Source: Verrucomicrobiota bacterium | Lineage (GTDB): Bacteria; Verrucomicrobiota; Kiritimatiellia; RFP12; UBA1067 | Length of the DNA stretch: 33,521 nt | Assembly (NCBI GenBank): GCA_022704145.1 | Contig: JAKJGY010000029.1 | Coordinates: 1 to 33,521, forward strand | Reading direction: 5' to 3' | Part shown: piece after piece, positions 24,390-31,834 of the stretch | Layout: each line of letters begins with the position of its first letter | Numbering within the stretch: position 1 is the first letter of the stretch | Program-made: the position numbers and the translations under genes | Notes under the pieces: generated by a model | Seen by the model: only the letters and a program-made list of their open reading frames with translations | What the model was told of the DNA's origin: nothing | Database searches by the model: none

Positions 24390-25181
24390 CTAGACCTGCG
24401 CGCCCGCAGGCTCGCGGAAACGGTACGGGGTGATCGACACCGCCCGGCCGGTCGCACGCTCGACATCCAGGATCGCGCCTTCGAGCACGCACGGCCCTTT
24501 GGCGACCTCGAACTTGGAGGGCATGCCGCTGGTGAACTTCTTGAGCACCGGCTCGATCTCGCGCCCGATGACCGACTGATAGGGGCCGGTCATGCCGAGG
24601 TCCGAAATATAGGCCGTACCCTTGGGCAGGATCAGAGCGTCGCTGGTCTGCACATGCGTGTGCGTGCCGAACACGGCGGTCACGCGGCCGTCCAGATAGT
24701 GCCCCATCGCGATCTTCTCGGAGGTCGCCTCGGCATGGAAGTCCACGAGGATCGGCACATTGCGGGGCAAGCCCTTGAGCAGCGCATCCATCGCGCGGAA
24801 CGGGCAGTCGGCCGGGTTCATGAAGACCCGCCCGAGCAGGTTCACCACCGCCAACGGGCCGCAGGCGGTCTGAACCGTCACACACCCCTGCCCCGGCACC
24901 CCCGGCGGAAAGTTGACCGGACGCAGCAGGCGTTTCTCGCCGGAGATCGAAGGCTCCAGCTCACGCTGGCCCCATGCGTGATCCCCTAATGTGACCACAT
25001 CCGCGCCCGACTTGAAAAGCTCTTCGGCAAGGGCCAGCGTGATTCCGTTGCCCGCCGCCGCGTTCTCGCCGTTCGCGATCACGGCCTGCACCTCGCCCTC
25101 GTCGCGCAGACGCCGGACCACCTCCTTGAAGATGCGTCGTCCAGGCCCGCCCACGATATCCCCCACCAGCAGAATCTTCAT
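24390..25181 (-). CDS. ymdB: YmdB-family (TIGR00282) metallophosphoesterase
   Basis: This 263-residue enzyme belongs to the dinuclear metallophosphoesterases typified by Bacillus YmdB and Deinococcus DR1281, which hydrolyse 2',3'-cyclic nucleotides. Most metal ligands are readable and fit the known set: Asp8 (VGDIVG), Glu39 and Asn40 (GENAAAG), His68, His149 (VDFHAEATSEK), His174 and His176 (GTHTHVQT). Where the family usually has Asn in TxGNH there is Asp67 (GDHAW), a conservative change seen in some branches. It sits 42 bases after rny, as in Bacillus, where YmdB and RNase Y are also neighbours, and 12 bases before xseA. The ribosome site is AAAAGGA. A role in RNA-level regulation of gene expression is inferred from Bacillus. 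Confidence 0.94.
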   Translation of the reverse strand: MKILLVGDIVGGPGRRIFKEVVRRLRDEGEVQAVIANGENAAAGNGITLALAEELFKSGADVVTLGDHAWGQRELEPSISGEKRLLRPVNFPPGVPGQGCVTVQTACGPLAVVNLLGRVFMNPADCPFRAMDALLKGLPRNVPILVDFHAEATSEKIAMGHYLDGRVTAVFGTHTHVQTSDALILPKGTAYISDLGMTGPYQSVIGREIEPVLKKFTSGMPSKFEVAKGPCVLEGAILDVERATGRAVSITPYRFREPAGAQV

Positions 25182-25223
25182 ACCGTCCTTTTAGCGAGGG
25201 GCGCCCGCACCCCACCCGACCCG

Positions 25224-26801
25224 TTACTTCGCATACTCGACACAGCGCGTCTCACGCACCACGACCACCCGGATCTGGCCAGGGAACTGCATCGTCGCGG
25301 CAATCTGCTGGCTGATGTCGCGTGCCATCATCTGGGCGTCGTTATCGCTCACCTGCGTCGGCTCGACGATCACGCGCACCTCCCGCCCGGCCTGCACCGC
25401 GAACGTCTTGCGCACCCCCGCAAAGCTGTTGGCGATCGCCTCCAGCTTCTCGAGCCGCTGCACATAGACGCCCAGCGTCTCGCACCGCGCACCGGGACGC
25501 GAGCTGGAGATCGCATCGGCGGCCGAGCAGAGCACGCCATACAGGCCCTCGGAGGAGACGTCAGAGTGATGCGACGAGACACCGTTCACCACTGCCTCGC
25601 TCTCGCCGTGCTGTTTCAGGAACTCGCCGCCGACAACCGCATGCGGCCCTTCCGACTGCTGGTCGAGCGCCTTGCCGATATCATGGAAGAAACCGACCCG
25701 CCGCGCCAGGGCCGGGTCGAGGCCCAGCTCGCCCGCCATCATCCCCATCAGATGTGCGACCTCGACCGAGTGGCGCAGCACGTTCTGCGTATAGCTTGTC
25801 CGGAACTTGAGCCGCCCGATCACGCGCAGCACCTCGGGCTGCACGCCTTGAACCTGCGCCTCGTAGGCAGCCGCCTCGCCCGCCTCGTAGATGGCCTTGT
25901 CCAAGCCCTCCGTCACGCTCTTGACAACCTCCTCGATACGCGCAGGATGGATCCGTCCGTCGGCGACAAGCAGCTCCAACGTCTGCCGGGCGATCTCACG
26001 CCGCACGGGGTCGAACCCGGAGATCACCACCGCCTCGGGCGTATCGTCAATCAGCATCGTCACACCCGTGAGCGACTCGAGCGTGCGGATATTGCGGCCC
26101 TCACGCCCGATAATCCGGCCCTTGATGTCGTCGCTGGGAAGCGGCACGGTACTGGTCATGATCTCGCTGGCGTGCGCGATCGCAAACCGCTGGACGGCCA
26201 TCCCGACGATGCGCGCCGCCTCGCGCTCGGCGCTCTCCTTAGCCTCCTCCTGCACGCGACGGATCAGGTTGCCGGCCTCGCCCCGCACCTCCTGCTCGGC
26301 CTTATGGAAGACCTCGCGGCGCGCCTCCTCGTGCGTCATGCCCGCCAGCCGCTGCAGCCGCTGCTCAGCCTCCTGAAAACGCTTGTCCGCTTCGGCGCGG
26401 CGCTGCTGCAGCTCCTCGCCCTTGCGCTGCTGCTCCTCCTGCTTCTGGGCGACGGCCTGGTCCTTTTTCTCCAGCAGGATCGCCTTCTTGTCCATGTTCT
26501 CCTCACGGACGGTCAGCCGCTCCTCGATGTCCTGCAGCTCCTTACGCCGCGCCTTCGTGCTTTTCTCGAACTCCTCGCGCGCCTTGACCACCTCGGCACG
26601 CGCCTGGATATCGGCCTCTTTTAGGCGGTTCTTGATCTCGGCGTCCGCCTCCGTGAGCCTATGCTTGGCCTGCTTCTCGATCGCGTCGGCCTGCCAGCGG
26701 CCGATCAGGCCGCGCAACGCATACCCCCCCAGAACGCCCGCCAGGCCGAACAGCAGCCCGACCGTGGCGTCGCCCACGTCATACCAGGTGTAATTGGTCA
26801 T
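25224..26801 (-). CDS. rny: Ribonuclease Y
   Basis: RNase Y is a membrane-anchored endoribonuclease that starts mRNA decay. The 525-residue protein has an N-terminal transmembrane helix (about 13-34, LLFGLAGVLGGYALRG), a long charged coiled coil (about 40-210), a KH RNA-binding domain with GRIIGREGRNIR (228-239) and a C-terminal HD domain. The HD site includes RHSVEVAHL (343-351), the FHDIGKALD dyad at His373/Asp374 and the VSSHHSDV segment near 408-415. The ATG has GAGG at seven-base spacing. A predicted promoter lies upstream at 26878-26906. It heads a run with ymdB, xseA and xseB, all on the minus strand with 12-42 base gaps. Confidence 0.97.
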   Translation of the reverse strand: MTNYTWYDVGDATVGLLFGLAGVLGGYALRGLIGRWQADAIEKQAKHRLTEADAEIKNRLKEADIQARAEVVKAREEFEKSTKARRKELQDIEERLTVREENMDKKAILLEKKDQAVAQKQEEQQRKGEELQQRRAEADKRFQEAEQRLQRLAGMTHEEARREVFHKAEQEVRGEAGNLIRRVQEEAKESAEREAARIVGMAVQRFAIAHASEIMTSTVPLPSDDIKGRIIGREGRNIRTLESLTGVTMLIDDTPEAVVISGFDPVRREIARQTLELLVADGRIHPARIEEVVKSVTEGLDKAIYEAGEAAAYEAQVQGVQPEVLRVIGRLKFRTSYTQNVLRHSVEVAHLMGMMAGELGLDPALARRVGFFHDIGKALDQQSEGPHAVVGGEFLKQHGESEAVVNGVSSHHSDVSSEGLYGVLCSAADAISSSRPGARCETLGVYVQRLEKLEAIANSFAGVRKTFAVQAGREVRVIVEPTQVSDNDAQMMARDISQQIAATMQFPGQIRVVVVRETRCVEYAK

Positions 26802-26877
26802 GCCCCAACCTCAAACGCGTTTCCGCGACAGCTTTCACAGCCGCGCCCGGCTTCAGCCCAGCGCGGGTCAAAGGGAT

Positions 26878-26906
26878 ATCGTACCTGAACGCACCGAAGC
26901 CAGCAA
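26878..26906 (-). promoter_or_regulatory. Candidate promoter for rny-ymdB-xseA-xseB
   Basis: On the minus strand TTGCTG (26901-26906) and TACGAT (26878-26883, four of six) are 17 bases apart in the 140-base gap between glmS and rny. No T-rich terminator for glmS is evident, so read-through is also possible. Confidence 0.35.
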
Positions 26907-26941
26907 CCTTGCGGTTCAGGAAAAGCAGTCCGACGGCACCG

Positions 26942-28786
26942 CTATTCGACCGTGACGCTCTTGGCGAGGTTCCGCGGCTGGTCGATCTCACACCCGCGCA
27001 GCCGCGCCACATGGTAGGACAGAAGCTGCAAGGCCACCGCGGTCACGACCGGCGCCGTATAGGCGCTCGTGCGCGGCAGCCGGATCGTGTCGCACACCAT
27101 CCGCGCGGCCTCCTCGTCGTCTTCGGTGACCAGCCCCAGCACCGGCGCGCGCCGCGCCCGGCACTCCTGCACGTTCCCCAGCGTCTTTTCCTTGCCGGGG
27201 ATGTCGTTGAGCAGCGCAATCACCGGCATGCGCTCGTCGAGCAGCGCGATCGGGCCGTGCTTGAGTTCAGCGGCCTGATACCCCTCGGCATGGATATAGC
27301 TGATCTCCTTGAGCTTAAGCGCGCCCTCCAGCGCGGTCGGATAGAGGATGCCGCGGCCGATGAAAAACGCGTTCTCGGCCCCGGCATACTTGGCCGCCAC
27401 CGCCGCGATGGCATCGTTCTGCGCCAGGACCGCCTCCACCTTGCCGGGCAGGGCGGCGATCTCCTCGCACAGCGTCAGGCCGGCCTCGCGCGACAGGCGG
27501 CGGCAGCGCCCGAGCTTGAGCGCCATCATCAGCAGCACCGTCACCTGAGCGGTGAAGGCCTTGGTTGAGGCGACACCGATCTCAGGCCCCGCGTGGAGGT
27601 ACACGCCTCGCCCGGCCTCCCGCGCGATTGTGGAGCCGACCACGTTGCACAGGCCCGCGACCAGCGCGCCCTTCTGGATGCCCTCCCGCACCGCCGCCAA
27701 GGTGTCGGCCGTCTCGCCCGACTGGCTGATGGCGACCACCAGGTCGTCGGCACCGAGGATCGGGTTACAGTACCGGAACTCCGCCGCCTGCTCCGGGTCG
27801 GTCGGCATGTCGGCCAACCCTTCGAAGAGATATTTGCCGACCATGCCCGCATGCAGCGACGTGCCGCAGGCGACGATCACCAGCCGACGGATCGAGGCCA
27901 GCTCGCGCGGCCCCAGGTTGAGCCCCGAAAGGAGCGCCGTCCCCAAGACTGGGTCGAGCCGCCCGCGGATGGCGTTCTGCAGCGCGGCCGGCTGCTCGAA
28001 AATCTCCTTGAGCATAAAATGCTCGTAACCGCTCTTCTCGGCCGCACCGATCTCCCATTCCACGCACGAGACCTCGCGGTCGACGACGGCCTGGTCGAGC
28101 GTATAGATCTGCGCGCCGCCGGCCGCCACCCTGGCGACGTCGCCGTCCTGCAGATAGACCACCTGCCGCGTGTGCGACACGATCGCCGACACGTCGCTCG
28201 CCACGATCGTCTCGCCCTCGCCGAGGCCGATCACCAGCGGACTGCCGCGCCGCGCCACGACAAGCTGGCCGGGATAGCGGGTCGAGACCACCGCCACCCC
28301 GTATGTGCCCTCGACCCGTTTGAGCGCCTGCGACACCGCCGCCAGCAGGTCGCCCGCATCGAAGGTGGCCACCAGATGCGCCAGCACCTCGGTGTCCGTC
28401 TGCGAGACGAACACGCAGCCGCGCGCCTCCAGTTGCCGGCGTAGCGCCGCGTAGTTCTCGATGATCCCGTTATGGACCAGCGCCAGACGCCCCCCGTCCG
28501 CCAGGTGGGGGTGCGCGTTGGCCTCGGTCGGCAGACCGTGGGTGGCCCACCGCGTGTGGGCGATGCCGGCGCAGGCGCCCGCACGCGCCTCAGCCGCCAC
28601 CGTCTCGGACAGCCGCGCCTCAAGCGCCGCGACCTTGCCGGTCTGCTTCACCACCTCCAGTCCGCCCCCCTGAGTCAGCAGCGCGACCCCGGCCGAATCG
28701 TAACCGCGATATTCCAGACGCCGCAGACCGCTGACCAGAATATCACAGGCGCTGCGCTTACCGACATAACCGACAATTCCACACAT
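26942..28786 (-). CDS. glmS: Glutamine--fructose-6-phosphate aminotransferase (isomerizing)
   Basis: GlmS converts fructose-6-phosphate and glutamine to glucosamine-6-phosphate, the first step toward UDP-GlcNAc for peptidoglycan and lipid A. The 614-residue product is full length. It has the N-terminal glutamine amidotransferase domain with nucleophile Cys2 (MCGIVGYVG), LRRLEYRGYDSAGVA, GIAHTRWATHG and NGIIENY. Two SIS sugar-isomerase domains follow, showing ACGTSLHAG and ISQSGETADTLAA, with IGVASTKAFTAQV and the C-terminal PRNLAKSVTVE end. The ATG has AAGGAA at eight-base spacing. It supplies substrate for MurG and LpxK pathways coded elsewhere in the window. No glmS ribozyme is seen in its 190-base upstream region. 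Confidence 0.98.
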   Translation of the reverse strand: MCGIVGYVGKRSACDILVSGLRRLEYRGYDSAGVALLTQGGGLEVVKQTGKVAALEARLSETVAAEARAGACAGIAHTRWATHGLPTEANAHPHLADGGRLALVHNGIIENYAALRRQLEARGCVFVSQTDTEVLAHLVATFDAGDLLAAVSQALKRVEGTYGVAVVSTRYPGQLVVARRGSPLVIGLGEGETIVASDVSAIVSHTRQVVYLQDGDVARVAAGGAQIYTLDQAVVDREVSCVEWEIGAAEKSGYEHFMLKEIFEQPAALQNAIRGRLDPVLGTALLSGLNLGPRELASIRRLVIVACGTSLHAGMVGKYLFEGLADMPTDPEQAAEFRYCNPILGADDLVVAISQSGETADTLAAVREGIQKGALVAGLCNVVGSTIAREAGRGVYLHAGPEIGVASTKAFTAQVTVLLMMALKLGRCRRLSREAGLTLCEEIAALPGKVEAVLAQNDAIAAVAAKYAGAENAFFIGRGILYPTALEGALKLKEISYIHAEGYQAAELKHGPIALLDERMPVIALLNDIPGKEKTLGNVQECRARRAPVLGLVTEDDEEAARMVCDTIRLPRTSAYTAPVVTAVALQLLSYHVARLRGCEIDQPRNLAKSVTVE

Positions 28787-28976
28787 GACGCGATTCCTTC
28801 ATGGGTTTAAAAAATCGGTCATATAAACTAGCCGATTCGCGGCTATGGAAGCAATCTATTTCGCGCGTGCCCAACGCGATCGGCTTGTCGCCCTCTCGCC
28901 TGCGCGCCCAAGAAAAGCGTTGTCAGAAGACCCCGCAATCCCGTACTCTTGAATGCGTGATGAGGGGGCCGGTCTG
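28787..28976. promoter_or_regulatory. Intergenic region between divergent glmS and decarboxylase genes
   Basis: These 190 bases contain no gene. Toward the decarboxylase, TTGTCA (28920-28925, five of six) is followed 18 bases later by TACTCT (28944-28949), a weak promoter. Toward glmS there is an AT-rich stretch at 28803-28830 with only weak -10-like sequence. AGCCG-N5-CGGCT (about 28831-28845) could form a short hairpin. No riboswitch fold is recognised. Confidence 0.35.
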
Positions 28977-31211
28977 ATGTGCCGCGCCACCTTATCCTGT
29001 GCCGCTCAAACCATGAACGATCTGACTGTATTTCACCTTCAAGACAAGTTGGCGGAACCCGACACGACCCAACGCCTCACCCGCGGACTTTCGGATATCT
29101 TCCGGACGTTCTGCAACGAAACGTTCCCGGACGAGGAGCCGATCCACTGGCCGCCCTTGCGCGTGGTGCCCGTCGTGGGCTCGGACACGCTGCCAGAGGC
29201 GCTCTTCCTGGGGGGCGACAGCGCGAACGGACTGCTGACCGATGACGGCATGCGCTGTGTGCTTTTCCTGCTGGACGACACCTTCACGGCGCCGGACGGC
29301 GGACGCCAGCCGCTGCACGCCACGCTGATCGACAGCATCCCCCTTCCCGAGTGGCTGAACACATACTTTCCCGCAATTCCGAAGATCGTGCTCACGACGC
29401 CTTCGGCAGACAAGGTGCGTGCGCCTTCGATGCGTTGGGTGCTGAAGCCCAAGGAGGTCTTCACACGCATACCGGAGCACCGCGAACGGGTGCTGCACCT
29501 GTTCCGCGCGCTCTGGGAGCCGCGCTTCTGGCACGCCATGTGCCACTATGTCAAGGATGAGGCGGGCACCTCCTGGCACACGCCCGGACACAACGCCGGC
29601 CGCGCCTTCGGACGCTCGCTCTTTCTTCGCGGCTTCCGCCACGAATATGGCGCGATGAGCTTCCGCTCCGACCTCAGCGTATCGGTCCATAGCCTGGGCG
29701 ACCTGTCCAAGCCTGAGTCGCGCACCCCGCTGGCCGATTCGCAGCGGCTGACGGCCGAGATTTTCGGCTCCGCCCAGAGCTACTACATCACCAACGGCTC
29801 AAGCACCGCCAACAAGGCGATGCTCATGACGCTGCTGCGCCCTGGCGAGACCGTGCTGATGGACCGCAACTGCCACAAGTCCGTACACCACGCGGTCGTC
29901 ATGTCCGGCGCGATCCCCCAGTATCTGCCCGCCCGGTTCAACGCCCGCCTCGGCGTCTGGGGCCCCATCGCGCTGTCCGCCTTGCGTCAGGCGATCTGCG
30001 CGGATTACCCTGAGGCCGATAAGCCGCGCATGCTCGTGCTGACGACCTGCACCTATGAGGGCATCCTCTACCCGGTCTGGGAGATCGCCCGCCTGTGCGA
30101 GCGTCACGGCATGCTCTTCTACGCCGATGAGGCCTGGGCCCCCTATCTGCGTTTCCACCCCTACTACACGACGGTCACCACCAGCGGCCGCCGCGTGCGC
30201 TACAACGCGATCCACGAGAACACCAGCGCGCACTTCGCCGTCCACTCCACCCACAAGACCCTGGCGGCCTTCAGCCAGGCCTCCATGATCCATGTCTCCG
30301 CACGCTTCAAGCAGCTTTTCGAGAGCGAGTCCGACGACTGGCACTGGCTCCAGACCCGTTTCGCGCTGAACGGCCACGGCTCTTACGAGAAGTTTAGCCA
30401 TGACCTCCACGAGGTCCTCCGCTACTGGCACTCGACCTCGCCGCACTACCCCATGATGGCCACGCTCGACTGCGCCGGCGTGCAGATGCGTCTGGAAGGC
30501 GTGCGCCTGATTGAGGAGCGCCTGCGCTGGGTCAAGGCGTTTAAGCAGCGCGTCGCCGACACCTGCGGCGTGCCCGAAGAGGCCTGTTTCGCTGGCCTGC
30601 GCGAGATTGTCGGCTCCGCTGAGGCCGACAGCTATGAGCGTGACGGCTTCTTACACGACCCCCTCAAGCTGCTGATCTCCTTCAAGACGCCCAACGCCTG
30701 CACGGCCTTCAAGAACCGCCTGCACGCGGCACGCATCCAGTGGGAGAAGTCCACGCCCGTCACCGTCCTGTTCCTCGTGACGGTCGGCACGATCGAGGAG
30801 CAGTTCGAGTATCTCTACCGGGTGCTCGCCGATATGCGCGACCAGGTCGGCCTGCCCGAATCCGACGCCTTTCCGAGCTGGGCCGGCCGGGCGGTCGAGG
30901 GGCAGGCGGCCGTCCTGCCGCGCGACGCGGCCCTCTGCGACGGCGAACTGATCGAGCTGGAACGGTCGGAAGGCCGGATCAGCAGCCAGCTCCTGGTGCC
31001 TTACCCCCCCCGGCATCCCGGTCTTCCTTCCCGGCCTGCTGATCACGCGCCCGATGATCGACATCGTGCGGACGGTCACGCGCGACGAGGACGCCGACGC
31101 CGTGCACGGCCTGTTTGTCCGGAACGGCCGCCTCTTTGTGGAAGTCCTGCGCCAGGACGAGGCGGACCGGCTTCACTGGCTCATCCCCCGACCTCCCCAG
31201 GCCGGGCCTGA
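28977..31211 (+). CDS. Orn/Lys/Arg decarboxylase family protein, frameshifted near the C-terminus
   Basis: This fold-type I, PLP-dependent decarboxylase makes a polyamine precursor or acid-resistance amine. As read it has 744 codons. It shows an N-terminal wing domain, SWHTPGHNAGRAFGRS, YYITNGSSTANKAML, DRNCHKSVHHA, YADEAW and the PLP lysine in STHKTLAAF (about Lys427). Residues 1-676 fit the family. At a run of eight C (31004-31011) the frame leaves the conserved PYPPGIPVFLPG motif and continues as Arg/Pro-rich nonsense to a stop at 31209-31211. Removing one C restores homology and a 749-residue product ending at 31227. The ATG at 28977 is chosen for its GAGGGGG site; an ATG at 28953 has none. 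Specificity among ornithine, lysine and arginine is not readable. Confidence 0.9.
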   Translation: MCRATLSCAAQTMNDLTVFHLQDKLAEPDTTQRLTRGLSDIFRTFCNETFPDEEPIHWPPLRVVPVVGSDTLPEALFLGGDSANGLLTDDGMRCVLFLLDDTFTAPDGGRQPLHATLIDSIPLPEWLNTYFPAIPKIVLTTPSADKVRAPSMRWVLKPKEVFTRIPEHRERVLHLFRALWEPRFWHAMCHYVKDEAGTSWHTPGHNAGRAFGRSLFLRGFRHEYGAMSFRSDLSVSVHSLGDLSKPESRTPLADSQRLTAEIFGSAQSYYITNGSSTANKAMLMTLLRPGETVLMDRNCHKSVHHAVVMSGAIPQYLPARFNARLGVWGPIALSALRQAICADYPEADKPRMLVLTTCTYEGILYPVWEIARLCERHGMLFYADEAWAPYLRFHPYYTTVTTSGRRVRYNAIHENTSAHFAVHSTHKTLAAFSQASMIHVSARFKQLFESESDDWHWLQTRFALNGHGSYEKFSHDLHEVLRYWHSTSPHYPMMATLDCAGVQMRLEGVRLIEERLRWVKAFKQRVADTCGVPEEACFAGLREIVGSAEADSYERDGFLHDPLKLLISFKTPNACTAFKNRLHAARIQWEKSTPVTVLFLVTVGTIEEQFEYLYRVLADMRDQVGLPESDAFPSWAGRAVEGQAAVLPRDAALCDGELIELERSEGRISSQLLVPYPPRHPGLPSRPADHAPDDRHRADGHARRGRRRRARPVCPERPPLCGSPAPGRGGPASLAHPPTSPGRA
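31004..31011 (+). repeat. Run of eight C at the decarboxylase frameshift
   Basis: The tract reads TTA followed by C8 and GGC. Seven C would encode the conserved Tyr-Pro-Pro-Gly-Ile-Pro; eight move it out of frame. Such tracts are prone to slippage in replication, transcription and sequencing. Confidence 0.9.
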
Positions 31212-31227
31212 AGAAAGGAGTACCTGA
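31006..31227 (+). pseudogene. C-terminal part of the decarboxylase in the restored (+1) frame
   Basis: In this frame the sequence reads PPGIPVFLPGLLITRP, then MIDIVRTVTRD and DADAVHGLFVRNGRLFVEVL, which is the normal C-terminal domain of Orn/Lys/Arg decarboxylases. It ends at TGA 31225-31227, whose last base is the A of the next ATG (TGATG). That tight junction argues that this, and not the stop at 31211, is the native end of the gene. No separate start codon with an SD is evident, so it is not an independent gene. Confidence 0.85.
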
Positions 31228-31799
31228 TGCGCATATGTCCTCTTTTCGCCGTCGCGCTCGCCGTGTTCGCCGCCGGCTGCGATTATCAGACCTCCCTCTC
31301 CGACTCGCCGGCCGCGGCGTTCGATCCGCGTCTCGCGGGCCTCTGGGAGCAGCCGGACACCCAGCCGGGACAGGAGCCCCACCGCCTGCTTGTCCTCCCG
31401 CTCGGCCCCGATGAGCTGCTCGTCTCCTACCCGGCCGGCTCGCCGGACGCGATGTTCGCGCGCGGCTGGGTATGCCGCGCGGAGGAGCCCCCCCTCATCC
31501 AGCTCCGCTGGTTCGGCACGGCACGCGGCCAGCTCCCCGAAGCCGGCAAGAAGCGCCTGTTCCAGTTCTTCCGCTACCGCGTCGAGGGCGACCGCCTCGT
31601 CTGCCTGGCGCTCAACCCCGAAGTCGTGGACCGCGACGCCGCCACAGCGGTCGCGCTGCTCGGCGCCCTTGAGGCGAACCGCGACCACCCCGAACTCTTC
31701 CGCCAGCCGCTCGCTTTCACTCGCGCCCAAGCGCCTGCTCAGCCTGGCGGCGGTGACGCAACCCCGCGGCGTCCGCCGGTGCCTCCCGCCTGGCAATGA
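31227..31799 (+). CDS. Predicted lipoprotein of unknown function
   Basis: This 190-residue protein has a lipoprotein signal with lipobox FAAGC and lipidated Cys18. Asp19 follows, which in E. coli would keep the protein in the inner membrane; whether this holds here is unknown. The mature domain begins with FDPRLAGLWEQPD, which resembles the opening strand of lipocalin-like or copper-resistance-type small beta proteins, and ends in a Pro/Ala/Gln-rich tail. I do not recognise the family. The start ATG shares a base with the restored decarboxylase stop and has AAAGGAG at six-base spacing, so it is likely co-transcribed with the decarboxylase. The formate-tetrahydrofolate ligase gene begins 35 bases after its stop. 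Confidence 0.8.
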   Translation: MRICPLFAVALAVFAAGCDYQTSLSDSPAAAFDPRLAGLWEQPDTQPGQEPHRLLVLPLGPDELLVSYPAGSPDAMFARGWVCRAEEPPLIQLRWFGTARGQLPEAGKKRLFQFFRYRVEGDRLVCLALNPEVVDRDAATAVALLGALEANRDHPELFRQPLAFTRAQAPAQPGGGDATPRRPPVPPAWQ

Positions 31800-31834
31800 C
31801 GCCCCACATGACCCAACCGACAGGAGTTCCCCGT

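Noticed and set aside
28787..28976. Possible glmS ribozyme or riboswitch upstream of glmS
   Set aside because: The region is short, and I cannot find the conserved pseudoknot core; such ribozymes are mainly known from Firmicutes-type bacteria.
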